From Xanthoparmelia taractica (taxonomy: Eukaryota; Ascomycota; Lecanoromycetes; Lecanorales; Parmeliaceae), in NCBI GenBank assembly GCA_033085395.1, contig JANQBS010000059.1, forward strand, positions 1 through 64,000: a DNA stretch of 64,000 nucleotides, in the 5' to 3' direction. How positions within the stretch are numbered: position 1 is the stretch's first letter; the number at the start of each line of letters is the position of its first letter. Below are positions 33,801 through 45,429 of this stretch, piece by piece. The position numbers and the translations under genes are program-made. The notes under the pieces were generated by a model. It did not search any database. It was not told where the DNA came from and was given only the letters and a program-made list of their open reading frames with translations.

Positions 33801-36800
33801 ATGCCTGCAACCATCGAGCCAAAGAGCCGCGACGCCATTATTCCAGTCACTGCGTTGGCTTTCTTACCGCTTGGTACCTCTGAACCCTATCTACTCGCGG
33901 GCGAGGGACGATTCCTTAAATTTTTCCACCATGGGGGAAGAACACTAATTCATACCGAGCGTGTCTTTGCTTCACAGGCAATTCATGGCATTACCTGTAA
34001 ATGCTTGCCGCAGGATGCTGGAAACGGTGCAACCTTGCTCGTCTGGGGTGGGCGATCTGTTTGTCTCATCCCTGTCGAAGCGTATGTTGATATGAATGGC
34101 AAACCCTCGGTTAAGCTCTTTCAAACCACGCCGGAAGTGTTGTGGGATGATTGGATCCTCGATGGCGGTTTTCTACCCGCCGGTGTTATCGACAGCGGAT
34201 CTGAAAGGACCAATGGCGAAGCCGTCCTTGTGACCGCACATAATGATTTATTAGCGCTCAAGTGCAATGCAGAAGCTGCACAAACGAGAGAGAATCCTAA
34301 TATAATCCGTATTGCTTCAGGGCCCAGGTCGATTCTGTACTCCGCGCACATGCTTTGGGCGGATGGTGGGCGGCGCCTTCTTATTGCTGCGGGTACGGTA
34401 TTCGGGGAGGTCTTACTCTGGTCATATATTTTTGATGATTCCGTGTCTCCAAAGGTCTGTGTGCATTATAGCTTTGTTGGACACGAAGGGTCGGTCTTTG
34501 GAGTTAGGATATCGGACGTCGCACAGACTGGTGCTGTGAAGCGCGTCTTGGCTAGCTGCAGCGACGATAGAACCATCAGGATATGGGACATATCCGATAC
34601 TAATTGCAAGGAGAATATGCATCGCTTAGCCGATGGAGAGCTGGTTAGATCCGAGATTGGCTTACGGGAAGAAAGCAATGAAGCCGACTCGACTGGATGC
34701 CTGGCTATGATTATGGGCCACGCTTCTCGGATTTGGGGCTTGCGTTTTCTGAAGCAGAAAGATGGGTGTTGGGACTTGATGTCTTACGGAGAAGATAGCA
34801 CTGCCCAAGCCTGGCGCTTGAGTACCGTCCATGGCGATGGCCGGACGGTCTCAACGTCTCATAATCATGCATATCAATTAAGCCATCAGACTACGTACTC
34901 GTACCATTCGGGAAAGAATCTATGGGCAATGGCAGTCTTTCAAGAGGGTGATGAAGACTGTGTCATTGCTACCGGCGGAGCTGATGGACGTATCACGACT
35001 TGCAAGCCCCATCTAACTCAAGTGAATGCGCGGACCGGCATTTGGACGCGCGAGTATACGATGGGTGAAGTCTCAAAGGTCTTCCAGAGTACCCATAGTG
35101 AGCTAAACCCAAGGCAAACAAGGTCCTCAACAAGGAAGATTTTCGATTCTCTCAAAGGCTCTTGGAAGCTTTTACGAAACATTGACAGCGTCGTTCCAAC
35201 CTACCCTTCTGGGACACTTGAAGGTACTGCCATATTTGCCGATAGGCCGCCTACAGATGGTAATTACGATGCTGAGTGTTTATATTCAGAGAGCGGAGAT
35301 TTCAAGACTCAGCAAGGACTCACGATGAGGGCAACCCGTCAATATGTGTATCGGTATAGCAGGTCTACAGATGCGATCAGTGTGTGGTTTGTGAAGCCGG
35401 ACGATGGCAGCGCCGTGGACTATTTCTTTCACCAGCTGGATCTTCGAGATACGGATCCCGGTATTGATAAGGGCCCTGAAATCCGTACTGCAAGTGGATA
35501 CCATCTTTGTGTTGAGGACAATTATAATGCCAGCTACTCTTTTCAAATGAAAGAATCGAAGATTACTCAATGGCGTGCGGTATTCGATGTCGATGGGCCT
35601 AAGAAGGGCTATACTACTCAAAGTACGTATACACACAATCAAGCAGATACTTCGGAACACGATGAACCTGAATACGTGATTGAACCGTCGAGGAAAGATA
35701 CTCGAAGCGCTCTTGTCGATCAAGGTGGACAAAACAAGCCAGATGTCTTCAAGACCTACACGTGGCTTAGTGAGAATGAAGTCCTGAGCACCACTGAGCA
35801 AGGGAATCTATTGGTCGTCACCCTCACTTCTGATACAGGATTAGGCAGCCAGGATGATTCTTGGGACGTGAATTGGGAACATGTTGGTCACCAAACAGGC
35901 TTAATTGGGTCCTCCATTGCGACCAGTATTTCTTCGCTCGGTGTGGCTCTGCTGACGGGCACCGACGGCATAATCTACATTTACAGTCACCGCAGCAAAG
36001 AATGCAATACCATTGGTAAGCTTGCTGGCAAAGCGGGCTTTCTCAGGGAACACGTCCTTTCTAAGCCGTGGAATAGGTGGTTAGGATTGAGCGATCAAAG
36101 AGAGATGGTTGGGCTGTTTTCCACACGCCTTGGCTCTTCTCAGGCAACTGTGTTCATGTTTCCGCCAACAATTCGTGCCACCGACCAATCGATGGAGGAA
36201 GAGGGAGGCTTTCCAGCCGTCCTTGAGTGCCATCTCACCCTCTCACTAAAGTTCATAGTGACAAGCTCTTGCTTCCTTGACAAGGAGACATGGATAATCC
36301 TAGGCTCCCGCAACGGAGGTATAGCGATATACGACCTTGCCCATACCGCTCCAAATGACGCAGTAAACGTCAAACCAGAATGCCTCCCAGATATTCACGG
36401 CGAAGACGCCATCACCCTGATCCAAACTTTGCCTCGAAACGGAGCAAAACCCACCGGCAGAGCCGCGATCATCACCGCCGGTCGAGATGGCAAATGGGCT
36501 ATCCATTACGTCTTTCATAAGTCTAACAAGGGTAGGCTCGCTGTGACGTTCCAGACGATACACGTAGGTGTGCCGCCTTTTGGCCCTAGCATCGAAGGGG
36601 CATGCATCGATTCGACGACGAAAGACCTTTTGCTGTGGGGGTTCCGGAGCAAGCATTTTGTCGTGTGGAATGAGTCACAAAAGATAGAGGTCATGGCCGT
36701 GGACTGCGGTGGCGCTCACAGAAATTGGGCATATACACACACCCATGATGGCAGTGGAGGTGGTACTCTTATGTACACCAAGACTTCCGTATGTCACATC

Positions 36801-38069
36801 CATTCGCAAAAACGAGCGTCCCATCAAGTTATCCAGCATGGAGGACATGGAAGGGAGATTAGAGCTATGGCCGTATCGCCAGCCTTCAAGACGGACGATG
36901 ACACCGAGCTCAGACTCGTCGCAACTGGCGCAGAGGACACCGCCATCCGCATCTTCGATCTAAATGCGGATCTCAAGTGCCTGAGCATCATCACGAAACA
37001 CACAACAGGCATCCAGCAACTGCAATGGTCACCAGATTTTCGACTCCTCTTCAGCGCCGCCGGATGTGAAGAGTTCTTCGTGTGGCGATTGCAGCCAGCG
37101 CCACTTATCGCCACCGGCGTCGTCTGCGAAGCCCAGTGCCCGACCGTGACCGAGGAGGCGGATCTACGGATCATGGATTTTGCGGTTGAGCAGATCCATT
37201 CGGATGTTAGCCCAGACGATGTCAAAATCGAGCCTGACTACCTACTGAGCATGGTATACTCTGACTCCTCGGTGCGCCTATTCCGATACCGTACGCGCAC
37301 AATAAGAAAACCAAGCTTTGATCTCCTCACAAAAGGCTCGTACACGACGTACTGCCTCACCCAAAGCACCCACCTCCACCTCGGCAAAACCTTACATGGA
37401 CTCTGTACCGCAAGCACAGACGGCCATCTCGCCTTTTGGCCTCTTGCCAACCCTCCTCCTTTATCTCAGTATAACGATGGACGCGAGCCAACAATGCCTC
37501 CAATACAACGGACCAAGCGCGCCCCAATCCACCAAAACAGCATCAAAGCCCTCGACTCCGTCCCTCTATCGCCGTCGGAAACACTCATCGTAACAGGCGG
37601 CGACGATGGCGCTGTAGGCCTCACCCGCGTACGCATACCTGAGCCGTCATCCGAGGGTATATTCGATACGGACACTTTGCTCCTGTCTGGCGCCCACGCG
37701 AGCGCCGTCACGGGTATCGCTCTCATCAACCATAACAATTCTGACAGTAAATCCCTCTCCCACGCCCAGCCCTACCCCCAAAGCAAAGACACGAACCACA
37801 CCCCCTCCCCCCCCACACTCACCCTAACCCTCACACTCGCAACCACAAGCACAAACCAAACACTACACCTCTACCACCTATCCATCAACACAGCACTCGT
37901 CGGCGCCGAGGCCATCACAATCACTCCGTTGGCGAAGAATACACACACCTCCATCGCGGACGCTTCTTCCTTGACTTGTTATCGCGATGGGGACGGTGGG
38001 AAGCGCTGGGTGCTTGTGGCGGGGATTGGGATCGAGACGTGGAGTATTGGATCCTCAGGAAGGCTATGA
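33801..38069 (+). CDS. WDR6/Trm734-like WD-repeat protein with embedded DUF6314
   Basis: Single-exon protein of 1,422 aa. The WD-repeat pattern (LASCSDDRTIRIWDIS near 250, GHASRIWGLRFL, VATGAEDTAIRIFDL near 1040, IVTGGDDGAVGL near 1265) and overall layout match WDR6/Rtt10/Trm734. In yeast and human that protein partners the Trm7/FTSJ1 methyltransferase for 2'-O-methylation of tRNA position 34, and also affects endosomal recycling. Residues about 447-613 do not look like WD repeats: the block from DSLKGSWKLLRNI through RYVYRYS-type, DYFFHQLDL, YHLCVEDNY, WRAVFDVDGPKKGY resembles DUF6314, a small beta-barrel-type family. It thus seems inserted between propeller blades. ATG at 33801 is the first in frame. 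Confidence 0.85.
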   Translation: MPATIEPKSRDAIIPVTALAFLPLGTSEPYLLAGEGRFLKFFHHGGRTLIHTERVFASQAIHGITCKCLPQDAGNGATLLVWGGRSVCLIPVEAYVDMNGKPSVKLFQTTPEVLWDDWILDGGFLPAGVIDSGSERTNGEAVLVTAHNDLLALKCNAEAAQTRENPNIIRIASGPRSILYSAHMLWADGGRRLLIAAGTVFGEVLLWSYIFDDSVSPKVCVHYSFVGHEGSVFGVRISDVAQTGAVKRVLASCSDDRTIRIWDISDTNCKENMHRLADGELVRSEIGLREESNEADSTGCLAMIMGHASRIWGLRFLKQKDGCWDLMSYGEDSTAQAWRLSTVHGDGRTVSTSHNHAYQLSHQTTYSYHSGKNLWAMAVFQEGDEDCVIATGGADGRITTCKPHLTQVNARTGIWTREYTMGEVSKVFQSTHSELNPRQTRSSTRKIFDSLKGSWKLLRNIDSVVPTYPSGTLEGTAIFADRPPTDGNYDAECLYSESGDFKTQQGLTMRATRQYVYRYSRSTDAISVWFVKPDDGSAVDYFFHQLDLRDTDPGIDKGPEIRTASGYHLCVEDNYNASYSFQMKESKITQWRAVFDVDGPKKGYTTQSTYTHNQADTSEHDEPEYVIEPSRKDTRSALVDQGGQNKPDVFKTYTWLSENEVLSTTEQGNLLVVTLTSDTGLGSQDDSWDVNWEHVGHQTGLIGSSIATSISSLGVALLTGTDGIIYIYSHRSKECNTIGKLAGKAGFLREHVLSKPWNRWLGLSDQREMVGLFSTRLGSSQATVFMFPPTIRATDQSMEEEGGFPAVLECHLTLSLKFIVTSSCFLDKETWIILGSRNGGIAIYDLAHTAPNDAVNVKPECLPDIHGEDAITLIQTLPRNGAKPTGRAAIITAGRDGKWAIHYVFHKSNKGRLAVTFQTIHVGVPPFGPSIEGACIDSTTKDLLLWGFRSKHFVVWNESQKIEVMAVDCGGAHRNWAYTHTHDGSGGGTLMYTKTSVCHIHSQKRASHQVIQHGGHGREIRAMAVSPAFKTDDDTELRLVATGAEDTAIRIFDLNADLKCLSIITKHTTGIQQLQWSPDFRLLFSAAGCEEFFVWRLQPAPLIATGVVCEAQCPTVTEEADLRIMDFAVEQIHSDVSPDDVKIEPDYLLSMVYSDSSVRLFRYRTRTIRKPSFDLLTKGSYTTYCLTQSTHLHLGKTLHGLCTASTDGHLAFWPLANPPPLSQYNDGREPTMPPIQRTKRAPIHQNSIKALDSVPLSPSETLIVTGGDDGAVGLTRVRIPEPSSEGIFDTDTLLLSGAHASAVTGIALINHNNSDSKSLSHAQPYPQSKDTNHTPSPPTLTLTLTLATTSTNQTLHLYHLSINTALVGAEAITITPLAKNTHTSIADASSLTCYRDGDGGKRWVLVAGIGIETWSIGSSGRL
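35142..35640 (+). other. DUF6314-like domain inserted in the WDR6-like protein
   Basis: About 165 residues beginning FDSLKGSWKLLRNIDS and ending near KGYTTQSTYTH. The spacing of Trp, RYxYR, FFHQLDL, HLCxEDNY and GPKKGY is what I recall of stand-alone DUF6314 proteins. It is in frame with no intron boundaries. Confidence 0.65.
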
Positions 38070-40257
38070 CTTGTACGTATGTATGTATGTATGTATTTAT
38101 TTTATATGAAAGAGAGCTTTGGGTTTTGTAGGTTGGTAGGTAGATAGGTAGGGTTCGTCATGGGAGCGAGTGAGTGAGTGAGTGAGTGAGGGGAGAGTTT
38201 GTTATTTAATTAATTCATTTGCGGTTGCTCGAGCTAGTTATTCTATTGTTATTCACAATGATAAGTAGGGTGTTGTAAAGAAGCCAAGGCTTCTTTTCCT
38301 TTCTCAGTCCGTTTTCGAGCAAGTTTTTCTTCTTCTGGCGCGGTGTAAATGTCTTGATGTATATATAGCCTACACACATACCTTATCTACCTACCCTACC
38401 CTACCCTTACCTCCATACATACATACAGAAGCTACCCTTACCTAACTAGAGTTTACTGGCTCCCAACTTAGCCCAGCCCCATCTTAGCCCAGCTCAAGCC
38501 CAAGCCCAGCTCAAACCCAGCCTAAATCCTCCCTCCATCTTGCATAGATATCTGGCCTCTGCGTGCGCGCCTGCGTAAATCAATGTACGGTATATATATG
38601 TAAACCCTGCCTCCTTCTTACACCAATCGAGCCACAACAAATACTAAAACCCGGTCATCTACATCCAAGGACAGGTGCTGCTGGGTGGGTAGAATTCATA
38701 GAAGTAGCGAATTTCTGATCCCCTGCGAAAAAGGGGCGAATGGGGGTGATTCTAGCTAGGTAAAGGTAAGGTAAGGAAGGTATGGTACTCGTACTTTTGC
38801 GTCTTCGTGTTCATGTTGATTTCTTTCATCTGTAGAGGACGCTAAAGTATACAAGGTAAGTAAGTGATGTACAGTTCCACTATACGCAGTAGCAAAAAAG
38901 GTAGCATACTAGGGTATAAGGTAAGGGTATATAGACCCGAATAACTAGGGAACGCGTTTGGGAAGGGAATGGTTGATTGATATGATGCAGTAGCCTGATT
39001 TAGTTCATGGTTTTTTGCCTAGAGTAGATATGTGTGTGATAGATAGACAGACGGACAGATAGACAGATAGATAGACAGAAAGATGGTCAGATAGACAGGT
39101 AGCACATGGTTCAAACCAAGGTAAGGTAGGTAAGGTAGGCAGTTACACTTAAGACCCAACCAGCCAACTGTTCCTTGTTTCTCCCCCTTTTTCTCTCCAT
39201 CTCTTTCTCTTTCTCTTGCTCTTTCTCTCCTTTTTTCTCTCTCGACAAACATCTCCCATCATATCTCATCCTCATAACCAAACTAGCAATAAGCTTTGCC
39301 CAGGCAGAGGGTCAAAGGTCAAGGGTGAAGATTCAGTATGGTTTTCTTATTTCGATCTTTTTTCCATTTTTCCATTCTTTTTCTCCTTCATGGGGCAAAC
39401 ACTAATGGGTGCTCTTCTTCCTCTTCTTTCTTCTTGCTTCGTTCTCTAGGAGGCATAGGTGAGTTGAAATGCTGTTCAGATAACTCCCATAAGATCCGCG
39501 GAAGGAAAATGACCGGCCGAAGAGTTGTACGCGGTACGTACTGAATACGCGCGCGCACATAGACACACACACACACACCGCACTCTCTTTCAGGCCCCCC
39601 TTTCACCGTCAAGAACAGCTCCGCGCACCGTTGAAGTATGAACGTCAAGTCATTGTCATCCTCATCAAGCTCACTGCTGCCCACTGTCCCCTTCTCGCAG
39701 CGCCCACATAGCGCCCAGATTTTCCATCCACCCTCATTACGTAGCTACGTCGAGCCGAGACGATCGATCGTTTCTCTCCCCCTCCCCCCCGCCAGGCCTT
39801 GCGGCTGCCGGATTCTTAGGGCGTTTCCTTTGCCTTAGTGGAGGATGCCAATTCCTTTACTGTCGTTGGAACCGAGGCGCTGGATTTGCTTGGCGTAAGG
39901 AGGGGCCGAAATCATGGTCTTCTGTGCGAGAAAGCAGCTTGTGGATTGGATGTTCAAGGGGTGAGGTGGGGCGCTCGTGATCGGGAAAGAGGACGGGTTG
40001 CTGCGGGAAATTGCGGTGGAAGGGAGGGGTACATTTTTATGGGCGAGATGTTGAGGAAGAGGGAAGAGATAGAGGGTCCGAATTGGGAATCGATTGGTGG
40101 TTATTATGGAGTGTTATTGTCAACGTTCTTGATCGAAGAAGAACAGGGGAGGGATTCGCCTTGTAAGGTGAGGCCGAGACTTTGGGCGGTTTGACCGGAT
40201 TTTTAAGTCAATGGTGCGTCTTGTGACAGAAGGTTAGACTTCAGCAAATCTGGCCAG
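38070..40257. repeat. 2.2-kb low-complexity intergenic tract
   Basis: Rich in microsatellites: GTAT about 38077-38096, GAGT 38167-38190, CTACC 38387-38407, an AGCCCAGCTCAA-type minisatellite 38466-38524, GATA/GACA 39037-39098, a pyrimidine tract 39176-39244, and CA 39562-39578. A 118-codon + frame at 39838-40194 has no recognised domain and I do not call it a gene. It separates the 3' ends of two convergent genes. Confidence 0.6.
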
Positions 40258-42406
40258 TCATACATGGAATTTCGCCATCAGCAATGGCAGCGTGTGAGGC
40301 GGTCGCTCATGCGAGGAAGAAGTTCGGCGGACCGCATTTGATTCTGCCGCCGAGACCCACACAGACAGAAGCGTATTGGACTGCACAGGCCAACATCCGT
40401 GTGCCGGTATTTCTGGAGCAAGATCCCAAGCATCGTTGCTCCTGATGGACTTGTCGACGTGCTTCCCAAGAGCGTCACACTCTGGACTTTGCAGGGCGTT
40501 AATCCAACCGACCCTCTTCAGCAGGTGCAGGATCTCTGGCCAGCTAGTGAAACCTTTGGCCTGCCAGACTTGCGTTGATGTTGCGATACGCTCGGCAAAG
40601 AACGCTATGTCTTCATCCTTCTGGGAATGAACGCCTCCCATAAACAATGCCCAAGTGTAGTATCCACAATGCTCTTGAGGAGGTATATCTTCGGTGATAT
40701 AGCTTTCTTTCTCAAGCAAAAGTTCCTTCAATTGGCACTTCAACTGCCGGATGATTGGGCAGCTAGGCCAAGAAGCGTGGAATGCACGATTGAGAAAGAT
40801 GAGAGCCGCAATACGGCATGCTTCGAGTAGATAGTCGAGCGCTTGCATTTGTCCCTTTGGTTTTCGGATATTGAGCGAGAGAAAGCGATGCTTGAGGCCA
40901 TTTCGCACGCTGTCGACATGCATCCGCTCCATATGTGAGATGGGGGGGTTCAACGTGCACAGTAAATCCGTTAGATGACGCATGTCGTTGTAGCTGTTTG
41001 TCGTCTCTGCACAGACCTCGAATGAGTTACCCAGTTGGTCGCAAATCGTGGCAGACAGTGGTATCTGACATTGGATGATGAGGTCGTAGTGTGGCCGTGG
41101 GAAATGAGAAGGTGCTGACAGTGTGGCCGAGGAGAGCAAATCTTGCCTGTGTAATGCGACGGACTTTAGTCAACTACCATCCCCTATATTCCACATTGCC
41201 AAGCTCATTGTAGGTGGAAACGAACCATATAATAAATATCTGGAGGGCCCCATCCCATCCCAATTGCTGTAAGCCGCCTCTCATCCTTACCATGTTTACA
41301 AGACCATCCATATGAAGGTTGAGGTCTCGGTGGTTGCCGGTCGTGCTCTGAAGTCGGGTGGTCAGTCTTGACTGAGCCAAAACCAACTGAAGAGCGGGGT
41401 AGAAGTGAGAGTGGGGTATGGAAGAAGAGGCCTCAAAGGGTATGCCGTGCCACAATGTCATGATGCTGGAGGAACGGTAGGAAGAGCATCGGGAGCCGTC
41501 TACGGTTGAAGCAAACGCCAACTTGTACGGGAATCTTCAATTAGCATGATGGAATATTGGCCACATACCTCCATCGCCGCAAGCATTGCCACGGCGCCGA
41601 TAGTGGAATTGGACAGGGCTTTGTTAGAGTCTGGGAGTCTTAAATTGATGAGGCGAATTGTCTCTACCTTCTGAGCTATGGTTCTGGACGAAGTCTGCCT
41701 TCCGTGAATGAAATCAAGGTGGGCCGCAGCAAAGTTGACGGTTGCGAGGAAAAGGAGAGGGTCTGCGACAGCGTTGGGTATCCATACGTTGGTCAGAGGA
41801 TGTTGACCTTTGCCTGCCATCACTGGAAGGAAGTTGCGAGCCATCACGGCATCGACTGTGAGTATGGGGTCAGCGGCTGCACCCATATGGTGGTTGTACG
41901 TGCCCGTGAGGAAGGGTACAAAACGAAAGCTCACAATGGTTCAAGATATAGCAATTGTATTGGCTATCTCCTTCAATGGGTAAGGCGTCGAATGGATCGG
42001 TACCGCCATCTCCAAGCAGCTGTTTGGGACTGGATCCGACCGTGCGTGAAGAGTATCTACAGCCGTATACGCATTCCGCGTGCCCACAAGACGGGAAACC
42101 ATGGCTATTGTCATTGTTCTGTGCCTGGTTCGGTAACGTTGATTCGGGTAAGGGTGGTGACTGAGGGACGCCATGAGCAGCAGTGGTATCCGCAGGCTTG
42201 CGTTGATGTTTAGTTTCGTCTCGTCTCTTCTTCTGGCGATAATCACGCATTGCATTCGAGCGGACAAACTTGCGGACGCTCTCATCTTTACTCTGTTTTG
42301 GTTCGCTGAGGTTGACAAAGCTCCATTCTTCTGCGGGTTCTGTTTTGGGCACAGGGCTGACTTTGCGAGCCTCCATCTTCGGTTGCGTTTTATCTGCTGG
42401 TGGCAT
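40258..42406 (-). CDS. Fungal_trans_2-type transcription regulator
   Basis: Putative regulator of 596 aa; exons 42406-41935, 41876-41569, 41347-41226, 41146-40258 with all phases closing. The N-terminus has EEWSFVNLSEPKQ and a basic stretch (VRKFVRSNAMRDYRQKKRR) as in this family, whose members often lack a Zn2Cys6 cluster. The rest follows the Fungal_trans_2 pattern: VWIPNAVADPLLFLATVNFA, IGAVAMLAAME, LHMDGLVNMVRMRGGL, FHASWPSCP region and a C-terminal WALFMGG block. No zinc cluster is visible. Intron 2 (211 bp) is longer than others and may hide an extra small exon. Targets unknown. Confidence 0.8.
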
Positions 42407-43626
42407 TATGGCGCCTCGCAATCCTGGGGGCACACAAGAGTACGAGCATGTGAGCAGGGCGCGGTGACGACCTTTTCATAATATTTCCTAGCGATCTTGA
42501 AGCGTTATACATTCTCGACTAGATGATGTTGTATTGTGTTAAGGTTGCAAGAAATGATGGAGAGTCTCGGACAAACACCTTTGATTGTGGCAATCTAAGG
42601 CGAATTCTTTCTCTGAGGGCAATTGGACCACTGTGTAGTATATGTAGTAAATGCAGAAGCTGAGCAAGGCCATACTTGGACGCCCACATGTATTGTTGGA
42701 CGCCATACTGAAGGACGAGGAAGAGATAGAGAATGAGAAATGACAAGATGAGATTTGCTATCGTCTCTTATTGTCTGCTGCTTGACGCCCTGCACGCCTG
42801 TACTCTTACTATCACACGCTAGGCCAATAAGGGACAATGCTCAAATCCTTGGCAACTGCATGGCGTTTTCCTGTCGACTTGTAAAGCACGGATTTTGATT
42901 CTTCACATACCCGAGATGCATTCGCCACCACCACCTCGTTCGCCATCTTACATTACCATGCATGCCCCAAAGCCCATCACAGAGTCTTGTACTTCCTACT
43001 ATGTACGTATATGTCTTGGCCCTCTCTTCTAACTTTACCAATCCTTCCGTGGGGCTCTTCCAAGGTTCCTGCCGGAGAACCCACTCAACCCCCAACATCC
43101 AGGACAGTGGGACCCGTAGAAACTTCCCCACGACACGCACTCAGTGGTCTCCTAGACTGAACGCGTCGCAGTGGGGTGGTCCACGAGATCCATTGGCTAC
43201 GCGTGTCGCGTTATCCGCCAGCTGACCTGATGTGATGTGCCCTAGATGAGACACCACCAGTTACCGTGCGATGCGAGGTTGGAACGTTTTGATGGTACGA
43301 GGACAGGGAGGAGGACTTTTGGGATGGGAAGGAAGGGTGTGGCGGTGCGGTTGTCGTTGAGAGACCCTTGGAGGGTGAAGTTTATTTTGGAGCGAAGGGG
43401 AGGTTATGGTGTCTGTTTGTTTTTGTGGACGAGAGCTGGTGTGGAATGAAGGTTTAGACGGATAAGGAGAGTACGTAGTCATTCATAAGTACATGCTGAA
43501 CTACTTCATGAACGAAATATCTATGATTGCTGAGACAAAAGGCATGTTCTCATTCCATGCTATCCAGGAAGCGCCTGTCAAATGCCGCTGAAACGCCAAA
43601 AGAACCGTCATCCTCATCATCACATA
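42407..43626. other. Intergenic region, no gene recognised
   Basis: Promoter of the transcription regulator plus the 3' flank of the SUR7-family gene. Short frames on both strands lack family features. Confidence 0.4.
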
Positions 43627-44649
43627 CTACACATCCTCATGCCTGAAGGGCTCATAAGCCGTGCCCCTGTTCCCAACATTGTTCAAAGGCATCTGCGGCG
43701 CCTGGTAACCTGGCCCGGTCTGATATCCCTTTTGCGGCGCTCCGTAGCTCTGTCCGCCTCGCAACGGGCTCTCCACCCTCTCATACTGGTATGGACCTTG
43801 CTGATCCCTGAATCTGCTTCTTGCTGGTCCATCACCATATCCCTTGATCTTGTCGCTCCTTCCGCTACAGCAGCACGAGCTGAAGAGCCAGAAGAGGCCT
43901 GAGGCGAGGGAGAAGGCAACACCGAGCCAAATTGTCACATAAATACTGCGGCCGAGGGAGCCGTGAATGTCGTACTTAGTCAACGCGTGATTGAAGGTGC
44001 CCGTCAAAGTGGCGTAGAGAATCGTAGATGTGAGGGCGAACGCGATGAAGAAGAGGGAGCTGATGGTTGACACAATGGTAGTTGCTAGGCTACCGAGACG
44101 CGAGAAAAGCGCCAAGAAGCCAACCAAGATCTCGGCGATGGTGCTGATGAGCGCAACAAGGTAGGCGATGAACATCCATTTCGCAACAACCTTGTATGTG
44201 TTTAGGCCATCACGAAGCTCCTTGCTGAACAACTGGTCGATGCCAGTGTTGTTGAGACCCCATACGTCGACCGGATTGAACCAAAATTCGTTTTGATGTG
44301 GCGAGCAGTAGGTGACGTGTTCAGTCACGCCGCCGCTGCTGTTCCTTTGAAAGTCCCCAGAGCAGTAATTCCACAAGCTGACGTGATAGAAATCCTTGAC
44401 GTCGAGCGCTGACTTGGCAGCAGAGGTCGTATCGTTGAGGATCTTATCTGTCAGGGGGTTGGAGGGGAGGTTCAGGGACGAAGGGTCGATGTTGATGTCG
44501 GAGGTGTTGGCTCTGAAGAAGTAGAGGTTGTTGTAGAAGCCGTTATTCTTATTTGTACCTCCTAGACCGACTATGACCAGGCAAACAAGAGATGCGATGG
44601 TCAAAGCCATAGGCGTAAAGATGCATGCGAAGCGGCCAGCTTTCCCCAT
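43627..44649 (-). CDS. SUR7/PalI-family membrane protein
   Basis: 340 aa, no intron. Four membrane segments (about 10-30, 160-182, 190-215, 235-258) with a large extracellular loop after the first, containing the family WNYC motif and N-glycosylation-type sites (NTSD, NDTT, NSSGG, NNTG). The loop ends in the CSPHQNEFWFNPVDVW stretch. The C-terminus is a Gly/Tyr/Gln-rich cytosolic tail ending in FRHEDV. SUR7/PalI proteins act in eisosomes, cortical domains or pH sensing; the specific role here is not readable. The start is the ATG before GKAGRFACIF. Confidence 0.88.
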   Translation of the reverse strand: MGKAGRFACIFTPMALTIASLVCLVIVGLGGTNKNNGFYNNLYFFRANTSDINIDPSSLNLPSNPLTDKILNDTTSAAKSALDVKDFYHVSLWNYCSGDFQRNSSGGVTEHVTYCSPHQNEFWFNPVDVWGLNNTGIDQLFSKELRDGLNTYKVVAKWMFIAYLVALISTIAEILVGFLALFSRLGSLATTIVSTISSLFFIAFALTSTILYATLTGTFNHALTKYDIHGSLGRSIYVTIWLGVAFSLASGLFWLFSSCCCSGRSDKIKGYGDGPARSRFRDQQGPYQYERVESPLRGGQSYGAPQKGYQTGPGYQAPQMPLNNVGNRGTAYEPFRHEDV

Positions 44650-45429
44650 GATGGCGGCGGCGGTTGGAGTTTATCGCAGGGTTCTGTTGAAACGAGAGTG
44701 TACTTTTTATTGACTGTTCAAGCGTCAAGCAAACGAATGTACAAAAGTGGTAGTGTATGGGGTGAAATAGAAGCGAAAGGGTTGTAGAAGGAAGACTGTT
44801 ATGATTTTGTATGTTTAGTATATCGGAGCGTTGAAGATTCGTCACGGTGGCTTGGAGATTTCAGGAGGCTGTGTAAATACGTAGGAAGCTAAGGCTGTAA
44901 CGGCTTGGCAGGGTCTCGCTTACTAAAAATAGCACGCTTCAATTGTCGTGGAGACCATCACATTGAGAATTCAAAGACACCAGCTTACGTCTCCTTTTTC
45001 GAGGCTATCTTTTGCATTGACCGAGTCAGTTCCCTCTCTCCGGAACTCACTTCTGATTCCAGGTGCGGCGCACGGCAAGAAGATGTAGCAGTCCGCAGTG
45101 GGAGATATTCTCTGGATTGAGAGTATGAGTATGAGCATAGGTTTACGGTCTATAGACCAAGAAAGTTAGGGCATTCTTCGACAATATGTCCTAGCATTTT
45201 GACATCAAGTTCATTGAACCTAGAAGATACTAACACATAAAGCTTATCCTTCTGACAACTTGCATATGCAATCATAATTCTTTGTTACCTAGCGGTATGC
45301 ACATAATTCCAAGAGCCAGCTCTTATGTCCTCCGATATAGACACCCGCGTCACAGCCTCAAAGCAAATCTCATGCCATGGCACAGCTGGACCAATATATA
45401 CCGACGCCGTCTTTGGAGACTCACGTTAA
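44650..45429. other. Intergenic region
   Basis: Upstream of the SUR7-family gene and downstream of the secreted-protein gene. Nothing recognised. Confidence 0.4.

Noticed and set aside
38387..38450. CCCTACC / CCCTTACC runs resembling telomere repeats
   Set aside because: The unit is not a clean CCCTAA array; it is one of several unrelated microsatellites in the same spacer.
39838..40194. 118-codon plus-strand frame in the repeat-rich spacer
   Set aside because: No recognisable family and located in low-complexity DNA.
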